A DNA stretch of 64,000 bases from Pseudomonas sp. p1(2021b). Its GTDB lineage: Bacteria > Pseudomonadota > Gammaproteobacteria > Pseudomonadales > Pseudomonadaceae. The notes below the pieces were generated by a model, which was given only the letters and a program-made list of their open reading frames with translations, was not told the DNA's origin and did no database searches. This document shows positions 21,197 through 31,161 of this stretch, one piece after another. Position numbers and translations under genes: made by a program. The stretch is from positions 2,633,001-2,697,000 of the forward strand of contig NZ_CP083746.1 of NCBI RefSeq assembly GCF_020151015.1. The letters are read 5' to 3'. Each line of letters starts with the position of its first letter. The stretch's first letter is position 1.

Positions 21197-22536
21197 GCAA
21201 GCAGAGCCGGGTGATGTGGTCGGAAGGCATGTTCCTGCTGCCCCAGCACTTCCAGTACCAGGATGAGTTCCACCAGCACCAGCTGGCCGAGGCGACCCTG
21301 CGCAGCACCCCGTTCCATTGGGGCGTGCAGACCCTGCAGGTGGACGAGGACGCCCTGGCCAACGGGTCGCTGCAGCTCAAGCGCCTGAAGCTGGTGTTCC
21401 CCGACGGCAGCCTGTACGACGCCCCGCAGCACGACCCGCTGCCGGCCGCCCGCGACCTCAAGGACCTGCTCAAGGCCAACGACCTGAAGGTCTACGCCGC
21501 GCTCAAGCTGCCCGAGCCGTTCGGCCTGAACTACGTCGAGGATGGCCAGGAGCACAAGGCCGCACGTCGCTTTCGCAAACAGTTCGACACCCTGCCCGAC
21601 CTCAACGAAGGCGAGCTGGAAAACGAAATCACCAGCCTGCGCCTGAACGTGGTGCTGCTGGTCGACGGCGACAGCCTCGACGGCTACAGCCACTGCCCGT
21701 TGGCCAAGCTGACGCGCAACAGCATGGGTGGTTTCAACCTCGACCCGCATTTCGTCCACCCGACCTTGCACCTGGGCAGCCACGACACCCTGGCCGGCAT
21801 CGGCAAGCGCCTGCTCGGCGCCCTGCAGGCCAAGAGCAAGGCGCTGTCCGGGCGCCGCCGCGAACGGGCTGACCAGATCGCCGAGTTCGGCTCCAGCGAC
21901 GTCACCCTGTTCTGGCTGCTCAACACGGTCAACCGCGCCCACCCGCAGCTGGCCCATCTGCTGGCGCACCCGCGCCTGCACCCGGAGCGCCTGTACCTGT
22001 TCCTGGCCGACCTGGCCGGCGGGCTGCTGACCTTCACCCTGGACACCCAGCTCAGCGACATCCCCGAGTACGACCACCACGACCCGGCCGCCTCGCTGGT
22101 CAAGCTCGACGAGATGATCCGGGTGATGCTCGACAACGTCGTGCCCAACCAATGCATCGTCATCAACCTCACCCAGACCAAGCCGTCGTACTGGCAGGGC
22201 CAGTTGCGCGACCCCCGCCTGGTCGAGGCCGATTTCTACATCGCGGTGCATGCCGACATGCCGGGTGCAAGCCTCCTGGAGCTGGTACCCAGGGCGTTCA
22301 AGGTCGGCTCGCCGGAAGACATCGAGGTGGTGGTCAACAGCGCCATGCCGGGTGTCACCCTCAACCACGCTGCGCGGCTGCCCAACGCAATCCCGGTGCG
22401 CCTGGACAACCAGTACTTCGCCATCGAGCCCCACGGCCCGGTGTATGAGCGAATGATGAACGCCCAGACCATCTGCTTCTACGCGCCCAGCGCCTTTACC
22501 AACCTCAAGCTCGAACTGATGGCGGTGCTCAAATGA
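21193..22536 (+). CDS. tssK: T6SS baseplate-membrane connector TssK
   Basis: The protein has 447 residues. The family start VMWSEGMFLLPQHFQYQDEF and the late block NYV/AIEPHGPVYERMM identify TssK. It links the baseplate to TssL and TssM. ATGA overlaps with tssJ before it and tssL after it indicate coupled translation. Confidence 0.96.
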   Translation: MSKQSRVMWSEGMFLLPQHFQYQDEFHQHQLAEATLRSTPFHWGVQTLQVDEDALANGSLQLKRLKLVFPDGSLYDAPQHDPLPAARDLKDLLKANDLKVYAALKLPEPFGLNYVEDGQEHKAARRFRKQFDTLPDLNEGELENEITSLRLNVVLLVDGDSLDGYSHCPLAKLTRNSMGGFNLDPHFVHPTLHLGSHDTLAGIGKRLLGALQAKSKALSGRRRERADQIAEFGSSDVTLFWLLNTVNRAHPQLAHLLAHPRLHPERLYLFLADLAGGLLTFTLDTQLSDIPEYDHHDPAASLVKLDEMIRVMLDNVVPNQCIVINLTQTKPSYWQGQLRDPRLVEADFYIAVHADMPGASLLELVPRAFKVGSPEDIEVVVNSAMPGVTLNHAARLPNAIPVRLDNQYFAIEPHGPVYERMMNAQTICFYAPSAFTNLKLELMAVLK

Positions 22537-23249
22537 CCGAAGCCGTACTGCAGCAGGGTGCCGTCGCGGCCGCCCACGACAAACCGACCCTCAAGGGCCT
22601 GGTCCAGGATTTCATCAGCATGGCGCTGATCGTGCGCCGCGGACGCCAGGTCACCTCGGTGCAGGCTTTCGAGGCCAGCCTGGAGCGCTTCTTCGCCAAC
22701 CTCGAGCGCGAAGCCCGCGCCGCCGACTACAGCGTCGAACAAGTCAAGGACACCCAGTACGCCCTGTGCGCCTTCCTCGATGAAAGCGTACTGCGCTCGG
22801 GCGACAACGAGCTGCGCCGGCACTTCGAGCTGCAACCTTTGCAGTTCCGCTACTTCGGCGTGCACCTGGCCGGTGAGGGCTTCTTCGAGAAGGTCGACGC
22901 GCTGCGCGCCGACGTCAAGCAGAACGTCGATGTGCTCGAGGTGTACCACCTGTGCCTGGCCCTGGGCTTCGAAGGCAAGTTCGGTCTCGGCCAGCACGAC
23001 CAGCTGCGCTACCTGGCCAACACCCTGGGCCAGGACATCGCCCGCTACCGCAAACCACCGAAAACCCTGTCGCCGGACTGGGCCCTGCCGGACCAGGTGT
23101 CGCAGATGCTGCGCCACGAAGTCCCGCTGTGGGTGTACCTGGCGTTGATCGCGCTGGTCTGCGTCGCCGTGTACCTGACGCTCGACTGGTTGCTGGGCAA
23201 GGACGTCGACGCCCTTTCCGAACAAATCCGCCAGCTGTTCAGTGCCTGA
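22533..23249 (+). CDS. tssL: T6SS inner-membrane protein TssL (DotU type, no OmpA domain)
   Basis: The protein has 238 residues. The cytoplasmic DotU domain (ALCAFLDESVLRS, VYHLCLALGFEGKFG) is followed by one membrane segment near residues 195-218 (WVYLALIALVCVAVYLTLDW), and the protein ends soon after. It therefore lacks the peptidoglycan-binding extension found in some TssL proteins. That role may be filled by the OmpA-domain protein encoded at 27990. Confidence 0.95.
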   Translation: MTEAVLQQGAVAAAHDKPTLKGLVQDFISMALIVRRGRQVTSVQAFEASLERFFANLEREARAADYSVEQVKDTQYALCAFLDESVLRSGDNELRRHFELQPLQFRYFGVHLAGEGFFEKVDALRADVKQNVDVLEVYHLCLALGFEGKFGLGQHDQLRYLANTLGQDIARYRKPPKTLSPDWALPDQVSQMLRHEVPLWVYLALIALVCVAVYLTLDWLLGKDVDALSEQIRQLFSA

Positions 23250-23278
23250 GCCCACCCAGGTAGCCGAGTCAGGAAGAC

Positions 23279-26200
23279 ATGAAAACACTATTGCGTCTGT
23301 TGAAGAGTTTCTGGATTCTCCTGCCACTGCTGTGGCTGGCGAGCCTGTTGGTCTGCTGGTTGTTCGCGCCGCTGGTACCGTGGCTGCGCCACCATGTGCC
23401 CGAAGCGCTGGCGATCATCAGCGCCTGTTTCCTGCTGGTGATCGTGCTGCGCCAGTACCAGCGTATCCGCGCCGAGCACAACCTCGAGAACCTGCTGCAC
23501 ATCGAGGTCGACCGCTCCTGGAACGCCACCGGCGAGTTCCGTGACCAGCAGGTGCTGCGCGAGCGCCTCAAGCATGCCATCGCCATGCTCCGCACCGACC
23601 GCTCCGCCGGTGGCGGCGGCAAGGCGGCGCTGTCCGACCTGCCCTGGTACCTGGTGATCGGTATGTCGGCGGCCGGCAAGACCTCGCTGCTGACCCACTC
23701 GGGCCTGTCGGCCAGCATCGCCACCGCCAACGACAGCGAAAGCGGCACCCAGCACTGCGACTGGTACTTCAGCCCGGACGCGGTGATGATCGACACCGCC
23801 GGCCGCTACCTGCGCGACGACCAGTCGGCCAGCGAGTTCTCGGCCTTCCTGCGCATGCTGCGCAAGCAACGGGGCAAGGCGGCGATCAACGGCCTGGTGC
23901 TGGTGGTCAGCCTGCCCGAGCTGCTGGCCGCCAACAGCGACGAGCGCGACGCGCTGGCCGCGCAACTGGTGGCACGGGTGGAGGAATACGCCCAATGCCT
24001 GGATGCCAACCCACCGGTCTATCTGATGTTGAGCAAGACCGACCAGCTGCCGGGCTTCAACCAGGCCTTCGAAGGCCTCGACCTGCAGGAACGCCAGCAG
24101 CCGCTGGGCATGACCTTCGGCCTGGCCGAAATCCGCAACAACGGCCTGCACGCGGTACTCGAAACCCGCCTCAACAACCTGCAGGGCCACATCCGCCGCC
24201 ATGTCGATGCGCAGATGATCGCGCTCGGCGCCCAGGCCGACAGCACCCTGCTCAACTTCCCGCAGTACTTCGCCGAGCTGCGCGGTGTGCTCGAGCAGTT
24301 CCTCGAGCATTTCACCCGTGGCCACCGCGGCAATGCCCCGCTGCTGCTGCGCGGCCTGTACTTCACCAGCGCCCTGCAGACCGACCAGCAACTGGGCCAG
24401 GTGTACGAAGACGCCATCGCCGATGAATTCGCCCTGCAAGCCGCCTCTGAAGACGGCGCCCAGGCCACCGGCAAGCCCCAGGGCAACCGCAGCTACTTCA
24501 TCACCGACACCTTCCGCCGGGTGATCTTCCCCGACCGTGACCTGACCCTGTACCAGTCGCGCCTGGGCCGCCAGGCCGCGTTCAGCCCGCTACTGCTGGG
24601 CCTGGCGGCGACCGCTGGCGTGCTGTTCATCGCCTGGCAGGCGCTGTCGTTCGCCAACAACCGCCAATGGCTGGACGGCCTGCGCGCGGAATTGGCCAAG
24701 ATCGACCAAGCCGAAGACCGCCCACAGCGGCTGGCGGCCGGCGAAGGCCTGGAAGTGCTGCGCGAGCAGATGGCGACCGTGGAAACCCATCGCCAGCAAG
24801 GCGTACCGCTGCAACTGGGCGCTGGCCTGTACCAGGGCGAGGCGATCCATCAGGTGGCGCGTACCGCCTACCTGGCACAATTGCGCAGCCAGGCCCTGGA
24901 GCCGATCGCCCGTCAACTGCAGGTGCAGATGCGCGCCTTCAACACCTTCGCCGACGGCATCAACCAGGAACTGCAGTTCACCCCTGCCCCGGCGCCCAAG
25001 CGCAACAACGGCAAGCGCCTGGCACCGGCGGTGGCCGCCAAGGCCAAGGCGGCACTGGGCAAGACCCGCGTCGGCGCCTATGCCGCCAAGGTCAACCTGG
25101 CCACGGCCAGCGATGCCGCCGAGCTGTCCGCCACCACCGGGGGCCTGTCGCTCTCCGAGGAAATGCTCGGGCGCCTGGACGAACAGCAGGTGGCCTCGAT
25201 CATCGACGCCTACAACACCCTCAAGCTGTACCTGCTGCTGACCGAGCCCAAGGCGCACCCGGACCCTGCGTTCATCGCCGCGAGCCTGCCCCAGGCCTGG
25301 GCCAGTGCCGCCGGTGAAGGCGCCGCGGCCGGCGAAGGCGTGATCGCGCAGAACGCCCCGCTGTACGTGCAACTGCTCGAGCAGGGCCAGGCCCCGTCGC
25401 TGCCACGCAACGAGCAACTGATCAGCCAGACCCGGCAGAACCTCAAGTCGTTCATGCTCTCCAGCTCCCTGGTCGACCGTGAGTACCTGCGCCTGCAGCT
25501 CGAAGCCAGCCGCCAGTTCCCGGCCCTGAGCCTCAACGACCTGGTGCCGCAGCCCGGCCGCGCCCTGTTGTACGGCTCGGCCGGCGTCCCGGCCATCTAT
25601 ACCCGCCAGGGCTGGGACACCTTCGTCAAGCCCGAGCTGATCAAGCTGGTCTCGGGCAACCTGCGCAACGAATCGGACTGGGTGCTGGACGGCGAAGGCG
25701 GTGATGCCATCGTGCAGAAGGCCAATTTCATCCGCGAGTTCATGACCCGCTACAAGCGCGACTACACCCAGGCCTGGTACAAGATGGTCAGCAGCGTCGG
25801 TGTACGCCACTTCGCCGACCTGGCCTCGGCCACCCAGCAGCTCGGGCTGCTCAGCGACGTACAGAACTCGCCGGTGAAGAACCTGCTGGCGGCGGTCAAC
25901 GACAACACCCAGTGGGACCTGCCGATCAAGCAGGAGATCCCGCGCGTCGGCAACGCCCGCGTGGACGGTTTCTGGAGCAAGGTCACCGGCCTGTTCGACG
26001 ACAAGGACGCTCTGCCTACCGACGTCGCCCCTACCCTCCCGGCCATCGACGACGGCAGCCTGGCCAAGCGCTTCGAGCCGATCTCGCGTGTGTTCGCCGA
26101 GCACAACGCAGAAGGCGCCGACAGCACCATCATGGACCGTTACCTGGCCGCCCTGCGCAAGCTCAAGGTGCGCATGAACAACATCCAGCGCTCGCAGGAT

Positions 26201-27088
26201 GTGGGCAAGAGCAGCAAGCAGCTGATCAGCGAAACCCTCGAAGGCCAGCCGAGCGAGGTGACCACCGTGCGCAACTACGTGGAAACCAGCGTCGACACCA
26301 GCCAGGATGGCTTGTCGCGCTCGCTGCAGAGCCTGTTCAGCCTGCCGATCCAGTACGCCTGGGAAACCCTGCGCGACCCGGCCGGCCAGCAGATCGCCAA
26401 GGCCTGGGCCCAGCAGATCGCCAAGCCCTGGGAGCAGGTCATGGCGCACCGCTACCCCATCGCCACCGGCAGCCGCAACGAAGCCTCGGTCAAGGACCTG
26501 CAGCGCTTCGTCGACCCCGACAGCGGCCTGCTGCCGACCTTCAAGCGCAACGAGATCGGCAACCTCTCCGGTGGCGAAGGCCTGGGCCTGGGCGACGGCA
26601 AGGCGTCTTCGCTGGTCAACCCAGGCATGCTGCGCAGCATCGACAAGGCCAGCTCCGTGGGCCAGGTCATCGCCAGCCTGTCGGACCGCGACAACGGCTT
26701 CGAGATCATGCTCGAACCGTCGGGCAACTTCACCGACATCGTCTTCACCCTCGATGGCCAGGAGCAGCATTACCGCAACGGCCGCAGCAGCTGGAACCGC
26801 TTCGCCTGGCCGGGCAAGAGCAACGCGCCGGGCGCGCGCCTGGACGTGATCACCCTGAGCGGCGCACGCGTCACCGTGTTCGACTTCCCTGGGCGCTGGG
26901 GCCTGCTGCGCATGAACGAAAGCGCCCGAGTCGAAGACCTCGACGGTATCCAGCAGCGCTTCAGCTGGAACACCGCCAACGGCCGGGTCAGCCTGCTGGT
27001 GCGCAACTTCGGCGGCGTCAAGCTGACCGACCTGGGCGACGTCAAGGCGCTGAGTGCGCTGAACGACAGCGGCAGGGGCGCACAATGA
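23279..27088 (+). CDS. tssM: T6SS inner-membrane channel protein TssM (IcmF)
   Basis: The protein has 1269 residues. Two N-terminal membrane segments (residues about 10-60) precede a cytoplasmic NTPase-like domain with Walker A GMSAAGKTS near residue 128, and a third membrane segment lies near 440 (LLLGLAATAGVLFIAWQAL). The long periplasmic part has the IcmF-related and C-terminal domains that reach TssJ (FDFPGRWGLLRM near the end). Its stop overlaps the tagF ATG by four bases. It is full length, unlike the second IcmF-like protein downstream. Confidence 0.96.
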   Translation: MKTLLRLLKSFWILLPLLWLASLLVCWLFAPLVPWLRHHVPEALAIISACFLLVIVLRQYQRIRAEHNLENLLHIEVDRSWNATGEFRDQQVLRERLKHAIAMLRTDRSAGGGGKAALSDLPWYLVIGMSAAGKTSLLTHSGLSASIATANDSESGTQHCDWYFSPDAVMIDTAGRYLRDDQSASEFSAFLRMLRKQRGKAAINGLVLVVSLPELLAANSDERDALAAQLVARVEEYAQCLDANPPVYLMLSKTDQLPGFNQAFEGLDLQERQQPLGMTFGLAEIRNNGLHAVLETRLNNLQGHIRRHVDAQMIALGAQADSTLLNFPQYFAELRGVLEQFLEHFTRGHRGNAPLLLRGLYFTSALQTDQQLGQVYEDAIADEFALQAASEDGAQATGKPQGNRSYFITDTFRRVIFPDRDLTLYQSRLGRQAAFSPLLLGLAATAGVLFIAWQALSFANNRQWLDGLRAELAKIDQAEDRPQRLAAGEGLEVLREQMATVETHRQQGVPLQLGAGLYQGEAIHQVARTAYLAQLRSQALEPIARQLQVQMRAFNTFADGINQELQFTPAPAPKRNNGKRLAPAVAAKAKAALGKTRVGAYAAKVNLATASDAAELSATTGGLSLSEEMLGRLDEQQVASIIDAYNTLKLYLLLTEPKAHPDPAFIAASLPQAWASAAGEGAAAGEGVIAQNAPLYVQLLEQGQAPSLPRNEQLISQTRQNLKSFMLSSSLVDREYLRLQLEASRQFPALSLNDLVPQPGRALLYGSAGVPAIYTRQGWDTFVKPELIKLVSGNLRNESDWVLDGEGGDAIVQKANFIREFMTRYKRDYTQAWYKMVSSVGVRHFADLASATQQLGLLSDVQNSPVKNLLAAVNDNTQWDLPIKQEIPRVGNARVDGFWSKVTGLFDDKDALPTDVAPTLPAIDDGSLAKRFEPISRVFAEHNAEGADSTIMDRYLAALRKLKVRMNNIQRSQDVGKSSKQLISETLEGQPSEVTTVRNYVETSVDTSQDGLSRSLQSLFSLPIQYAWETLRDPAGQQIAKAWAQQIAKPWEQVMAHRYPIATGSRNEASVKDLQRFVDPDSGLLPTFKRNEIGNLSGGEGLGLGDGKASSLVNPGMLRSIDKASSVGQVIASLSDRDNGFEIMLEPSGNFTDIVFTLDGQEQHYRNGRSSWNRFAWPGKSNAPGARLDVITLSGARVTVFDFPGRWGLLRMNESARVEDLDGIQQRFSWNTANGRVSLLVRNFGGVKLTDLGDVKALSALNDSGRGAQ

Positions 27089-27993
27089 TCGGTTGCTTCG
27101 GCAAGCTCCCGTCGAGCGCGGACTTCGTCAGCCTGCATGGCGCGGCGGAGGAAGTCTGCGAGTTCGACGCCTGGCTGCAGGCTTCGCTGGCGGCCATGCG
27201 CCACCGCGAAGACTGGCAGGCGTTGTTCGACCCGCTGCCGATGTGCTTCTTCAGCTACCGTGCGCGCACCGGCAACTGGCTGCTGGGCGGCCTGCTCAGC
27301 TCGCGCGATGCCAGCGAGCGGCGCTACCCGTTCTTCATCTTCCAGCTGCTCAAGGGCCAGGAAGGTGAAGCGCTGCTCAACCCGTTCACCCTGGGCGAGC
27401 TGTTCAGCGCGCAGATCAAGCCCTTGTTGCACCAGGCGGTGCAAGGCGCCGACCGCGCCGGCATCTTCGAGCGCATCAAGGCCCTGCGCCCGCTACAGGC
27501 CCAGGACCTGGACCTGTTCCGCCGCGTGCATGCCAAGTTCCTGCATGACTTCAGTTTCAGCGACATCGCCCGCGCCTTGCATGGCTCCTGGCCTGGCTTC
27601 GACAGTGCCACGGCGCTGGCCCGGCTCGAGGCGACCCGCGGCGCGTTGCACGGTGACTTCGAAGGCGGCATCGAGCTGCCCCTGCCCGCCGAGCGCGGCC
27701 TGAAGAACCCCACCGCCGACCTCTGGCTGACCTGGCTGACGCGCATGAGCGGGCGCCACGACGTGCCGGCAGTGAGCCTTTTGGCCGACGACTTCATGCA
27801 CCCGCGGCTGTACTGCTTCCCGTCGCCCCATGCCACCAGTGCCTACCACCTGCTCACGGCCAGTGCGCAGCCTCGCCTGCACCTGGAGCTGCTGGGCCCA
27901 TTGGCCGGGGCGACGCGCCCATACGATTACGACCGACCTCTTGAACACGTCATCGACCGCTTCGTCGATGCGCTGGATGCGACGCCTGTATGA
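27085..27993 (+). CDS. tagF: T6SS-associated protein TagF
   Basis: The protein has 302 residues. The start MIGCFGKLPSSADFVSLHG and the block YPFFIFQLLKG are typical of TagF. In P. aeruginosa TagF restrains T6SS firing independently of the PpkA/PppA/Fha phosphorylation pathway. No PpkA, PppA or Fha gene appears in this window. It overlaps tssM before it and the IcmF-OmpA gene after it by four bases each. The start is the ATG at 27085, because earlier in-frame codons are out-of-frame tssM. Confidence 0.93.
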   Translation: MIGCFGKLPSSADFVSLHGAAEEVCEFDAWLQASLAAMRHREDWQALFDPLPMCFFSYRARTGNWLLGGLLSSRDASERRYPFFIFQLLKGQEGEALLNPFTLGELFSAQIKPLLHQAVQGADRAGIFERIKALRPLQAQDLDLFRRVHAKFLHDFSFSDIARALHGSWPGFDSATALARLEATRGALHGDFEGGIELPLPAERGLKNPTADLWLTWLTRMSGRHDVPAVSLLADDFMHPRLYCFPSPHATSAYHLLTASAQPRLHLELLGPLAGATRPYDYDRPLEHVIDRFVDALDATPV

Positions 27994-30485
27994 ACAAGAT
28001 CAAGTACTACTGCCTGCGCTACCAACCCTACCTGCTCGGGGTGGCGTTCTTCCTGGTGATCTTCCTGGTCTGGGCCGTCGGCCGTGGCCTGGGTTTCACC
28101 TCGTTGCACAGCCTGCTGGCAGGTATCGGCGTATTCCTGCTGCTGTCGGCAGGCTATGTACTGCTGATGTACCGGGGCGTCGGCCAGCACCGCAACCTCG
28201 AAGGGCTGCTGCGCGACGATGCCGACCAGGCCGTGCTCAACGCTCCGCCAGCCGACCGCGAGGAAATCACCCTGCTGCGCGAGCGCCTGCTGCAGAGCCT
28301 GGAACGCCTGCGCGCCAACAAACCACGCGGCACAGCGGCCAAGGACGCCCTGTATACCCTGCCCTGGTACCTGGTGATCGGCCAGCCGGCCGCCGGCAAG
28401 AGCACCATGATCCTGCAGTCGGGCCTGAACTTCCCTTACGCCGAACGCGAGGGTGCCCGGGTCGCGGGCCTGGGGGGCACGCGCAACTGCGACTGGTTCT
28501 TCAGCTCCGAGGCCGTGCTGCTCGACACCGCTGGCCGTTACATGAACAGCCCCGAAGAAGCGGGCAAGTGGCGCGGCTTCCTGCAGCTGCTGCGTCAGCA
28601 CCGCCAACGCCGCCCACTCAACGGCCTGATCGTCAGCGTCAGCATCGCCGATATCCTGCAGGGCTCGGCCGAAGACCGCGAGCGCGTGGCCAAGCGCCTG
28701 CGCGAACGCATCCAGGAAAGCTGTGCGCTGCTCGAGGTGCGCCTGCCGATCTACCTGGTGTTCACCAAGTGCGACCTGATTCCTGGCTTCATGCCGTTCT
28801 ATCGCCAGCTGGACGACGCCGCCCGCGGCGAAGTGATGGGCAAGACCTTCTCCCACAAAGGCTATGAGCAGGCCAACTGGGGCCAGCGCTTCGGCAAGGC
28901 CATGGACGAGCTGACCGATTACTGGCAGCAAGTGGCCACCCAGCAGCTGGTGCAGCAGGACATTCTGATCACCCGGCAGAACAATGCCGCCTACCGCTTC
29001 CCGCTGGAGCTGGCCGCGCTCAAGCCGCGCCTGCAACAGTTCGTCGACAGCCTGCTGCGGGCCAACCCGTACCAGAATGCCGAGTTGCTGCGCGGGTTCT
29101 ATTTCACCGCCGCGCTGGAGGCCGACGAGGCCCAATGGGGCAGCCACGGCCAGCATGTCGCCGAGCGCTTTGCCCTGGAACATGGCCAGGGTAGCGCCGG
29201 CACCGCCAGCCAGCCGGCGCCATTGTTCATCAACAGCCTGTTCCGCAAGGTGATCATCCCCGACCAGCACCTGGTGGCGCTGTACACCAGCAACCAGCGC
29301 GAGCGCCGGCGCAAGGCCGCCTGGGTGGGCGCCGCCAGCCTGGCAGGCCTGGTGCTGTGCAGCCTGTGGGGCTGGTCGTACTTCAACAACCGCAGCACCC
29401 TGGCCACCCTCGCCGACGAGCTGGCCCAGGCCAAGGCCCAGGACCAGGCCGCCAGCGGCCAGTACACCGCCTGGCGCAGCCTCGACCGCCTGCGCTTCTG
29501 GACCGAGCACTACTTCCAGCAGCACCGCCAGCATGGTGTACCGCTGCGCATGCGCCTGGGCTTGTACCAGGGCCATGCCGTGGAGCCGCTGGTACGCAGC
29601 CGCTACTTCGCTACCCTGCAGAACGTGATGCTCAAGCCCACGGCCGACAACCTCACCCGTACCCTGTACCTGCTGACCACGCTCAAGGTCTACCAGCGCA
29701 ACACCAACACCTTGCAGCCGGTGACAGGCGTGGACAGCGTCGAGGCCGAAGCCCTGCCCCATGACAACCGCGCCCAGTCGATCGCCGAGTTCGGCAAGGC
29801 CGCCCTGGATACCTATGTGATGCTCTCGCCTGCCCAGCGGGAAAAGGCCGACCCGGCACTCCTCAAGGCACGCCTGCCGGACTACTGGTACCCGGCCATC
29901 GCCCGCCATACCGGCAAGAGCATGGCGGCCAGCGCCGGCGACACCCAAGGCAACCAGGACTACCTGTACGCCAGCCGCCAGATCACCTTCTACAGCGACC
30001 AGATTCGCGAGCCGGACGTACCGCGCATCCTCGACAACGCCTTCCTGATGTCGAGCTCGCGCAACTACATCAACAGCCTGCAGGCCCAGTCGCTGCGCTC
30101 GATCGAGACCATCACCCTGGAGTCCGACACCCTGTTCGCCTTTGGCCGCGCCGACTTCCAGAGCCTGCGCAACGAAGGTCAGAACCAGCTGAGCGCCATC
30201 GCCAGCAAGCTGCTGAACACCCCCAACATCGGCAAGATCATCATCTCCGGCCACGCCGACCAGCTCGGCGATACCCAGGGCAACCTGCAGGTTTCGAAAC
30301 AACGGGCACAGACCATCCGCACCTACCTGGTCGGCAAGGGCGTGCCGGCCGAGCTGGTGGATGCCCGCGGCGAAGGCAGCCGCAAGCCCCTGGTCAACTG
30401 CGACATGCAGCAACCGCGCGCGCAGTTGATCAAGTGCCTGGAGCCCAACCGTCGGGTAGAGATCGAAGTGCGCGGCCTGAACTGA
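27990..30485 (+). CDS. Second IcmF-like protein fused to an OmpA peptidoglycan-binding domain
   Basis: The protein has 831 residues. Residues 1-460 resemble the TssM front half: two membrane segments (LLGVAFFLVIFLVWAVG and a second), Walker A GQPAAGKST near 130, and a third segment near 445 (AASLAGLVLCSLWGW). The long TssM periplasmic region is missing; after a shorter linker the last 120 residues form an OmpA_C domain with IIISGHADQLGD and PNRRVEIEV, including the Asp and Arg that hold diaminopimelate. It probably anchors the membrane complex to peptidoglycan, since TssL here lacks such a domain. ATGA overlap with tagF couples their translation. It may be the accessory named TagP in some descriptions; I am not sure of that name. 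Confidence 0.9.
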   Translation: MNKIKYYCLRYQPYLLGVAFFLVIFLVWAVGRGLGFTSLHSLLAGIGVFLLLSAGYVLLMYRGVGQHRNLEGLLRDDADQAVLNAPPADREEITLLRERLLQSLERLRANKPRGTAAKDALYTLPWYLVIGQPAAGKSTMILQSGLNFPYAEREGARVAGLGGTRNCDWFFSSEAVLLDTAGRYMNSPEEAGKWRGFLQLLRQHRQRRPLNGLIVSVSIADILQGSAEDRERVAKRLRERIQESCALLEVRLPIYLVFTKCDLIPGFMPFYRQLDDAARGEVMGKTFSHKGYEQANWGQRFGKAMDELTDYWQQVATQQLVQQDILITRQNNAAYRFPLELAALKPRLQQFVDSLLRANPYQNAELLRGFYFTAALEADEAQWGSHGQHVAERFALEHGQGSAGTASQPAPLFINSLFRKVIIPDQHLVALYTSNQRERRRKAAWVGAASLAGLVLCSLWGWSYFNNRSTLATLADELAQAKAQDQAASGQYTAWRSLDRLRFWTEHYFQQHRQHGVPLRMRLGLYQGHAVEPLVRSRYFATLQNVMLKPTADNLTRTLYLLTTLKVYQRNTNTLQPVTGVDSVEAEALPHDNRAQSIAEFGKAALDTYVMLSPAQREKADPALLKARLPDYWYPAIARHTGKSMAASAGDTQGNQDYLYASRQITFYSDQIREPDVPRILDNAFLMSSSRNYINSLQAQSLRSIETITLESDTLFAFGRADFQSLRNEGQNQLSAIASKLLNTPNIGKIIISGHADQLGDTQGNLQVSKQRAQTIRTYLVGKGVPAELVDARGEGSRKPLVNCDMQQPRAQLIKCLEPNRRVEIEVRGLN

Positions 30486-30548
30486 GGCCACGCGGCAAGA
30501 ACCGGCCATCCGGGCCTCACAGGAGGAAGCCTGGAGGGCGGCAAGCTA

Positions 30549-30572
30549 CCCCTGCCGACACGTTCGCAGGGG
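30549..30572 (+). other. Hairpin upstream of hcp
   Basis: CCCCTGC (30549-30555) and GCAGGGG (30566-30572) form a 7-base stem with a 10-base loop in the 143-base gap before hcp. There is no T-run. It may protect or delimit an abundant hcp transcript. Confidence 0.5.
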
Positions 30573-30628
30573 TCAAAACCAAGGGACGCATGAGCGCCCC
30601 TTCACTGATGTAAATGGAGAGTTTCACA

Positions 30629-31147
30629 ATGGCATTTGACGCGTATATCCAAATCGACGGCATCCCAGGCGAAGTGCTGGATGACAAACACAAGGACTGG
30701 ATCGAAGTGCTGGGCTACGAGTACGGCGCCACCCAGGCCACCTCGGCGACCGCCAGCTCCTCGGGCGGTGCATCCTCCGAGCGTGTCGCCCTGAGCGACT
30801 TCAAGATCCGCAAGTATGTCGACAAGGCCTCGGCCAAGCTGTTCGAACACTGCTGCACCGGCAAGCACATTGCCAAGCTGAAGCTCAACGTCAACCGTGC
30901 CGGTGGTGACAAGGTGACCTACCTGACCATCGACATGGAAGAAGTCGTGGTGTCGTCGGTGCGTTTCGTCGCCGGTGGCAACCAGTCCGGTGAAGACAAA
31001 GCGGTCAGCGACCTGCCGATCGAAGAAATCAGCTTCAACTTCGCTCGCATCAAGACCACCTACACCCAGCAGAACCGTACCGACGGCCAGGCTGGCGGCA
31101 ACATCGTTGGTGGCTGGGACCGCACCGCGAACAAAGTGTTCGCCTAA
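30629..31147 (+). CDS. hcp: T6SS inner-tube protein Hcp (TssD)
   Basis: The protein has 172 residues. It shows the Hcp pattern AFDAYIQIDGIPGE, SDFKIRKYVDKASAKLFEHC and VSDLPIEEISFNFARI. Hexamers stack into the tube that is fired and also carry small effectors. It is separated from its neighbours by 143 and 92 bases, both with hairpins, as expected for a gene expressed more highly than the rest of the operon. The ATG at 30629 is preferred over 30614 because AFDAYIQ is the conserved start and a GGAGAG site lies just upstream. Confidence 0.96.
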   Translation: MAFDAYIQIDGIPGEVLDDKHKDWIEVLGYEYGATQATSATASSSGGASSERVALSDFKIRKYVDKASAKLFEHCCTGKHIAKLKLNVNRAGGDKVTYLTIDMEEVVVSSVRFVAGGNQSGEDKAVSDLPIEEISFNFARIKTTYTQQNRTDGQAGGNIVGGWDRTANKVFA

Positions 31148-31161
31148 GCGTTCGCTTTGCC

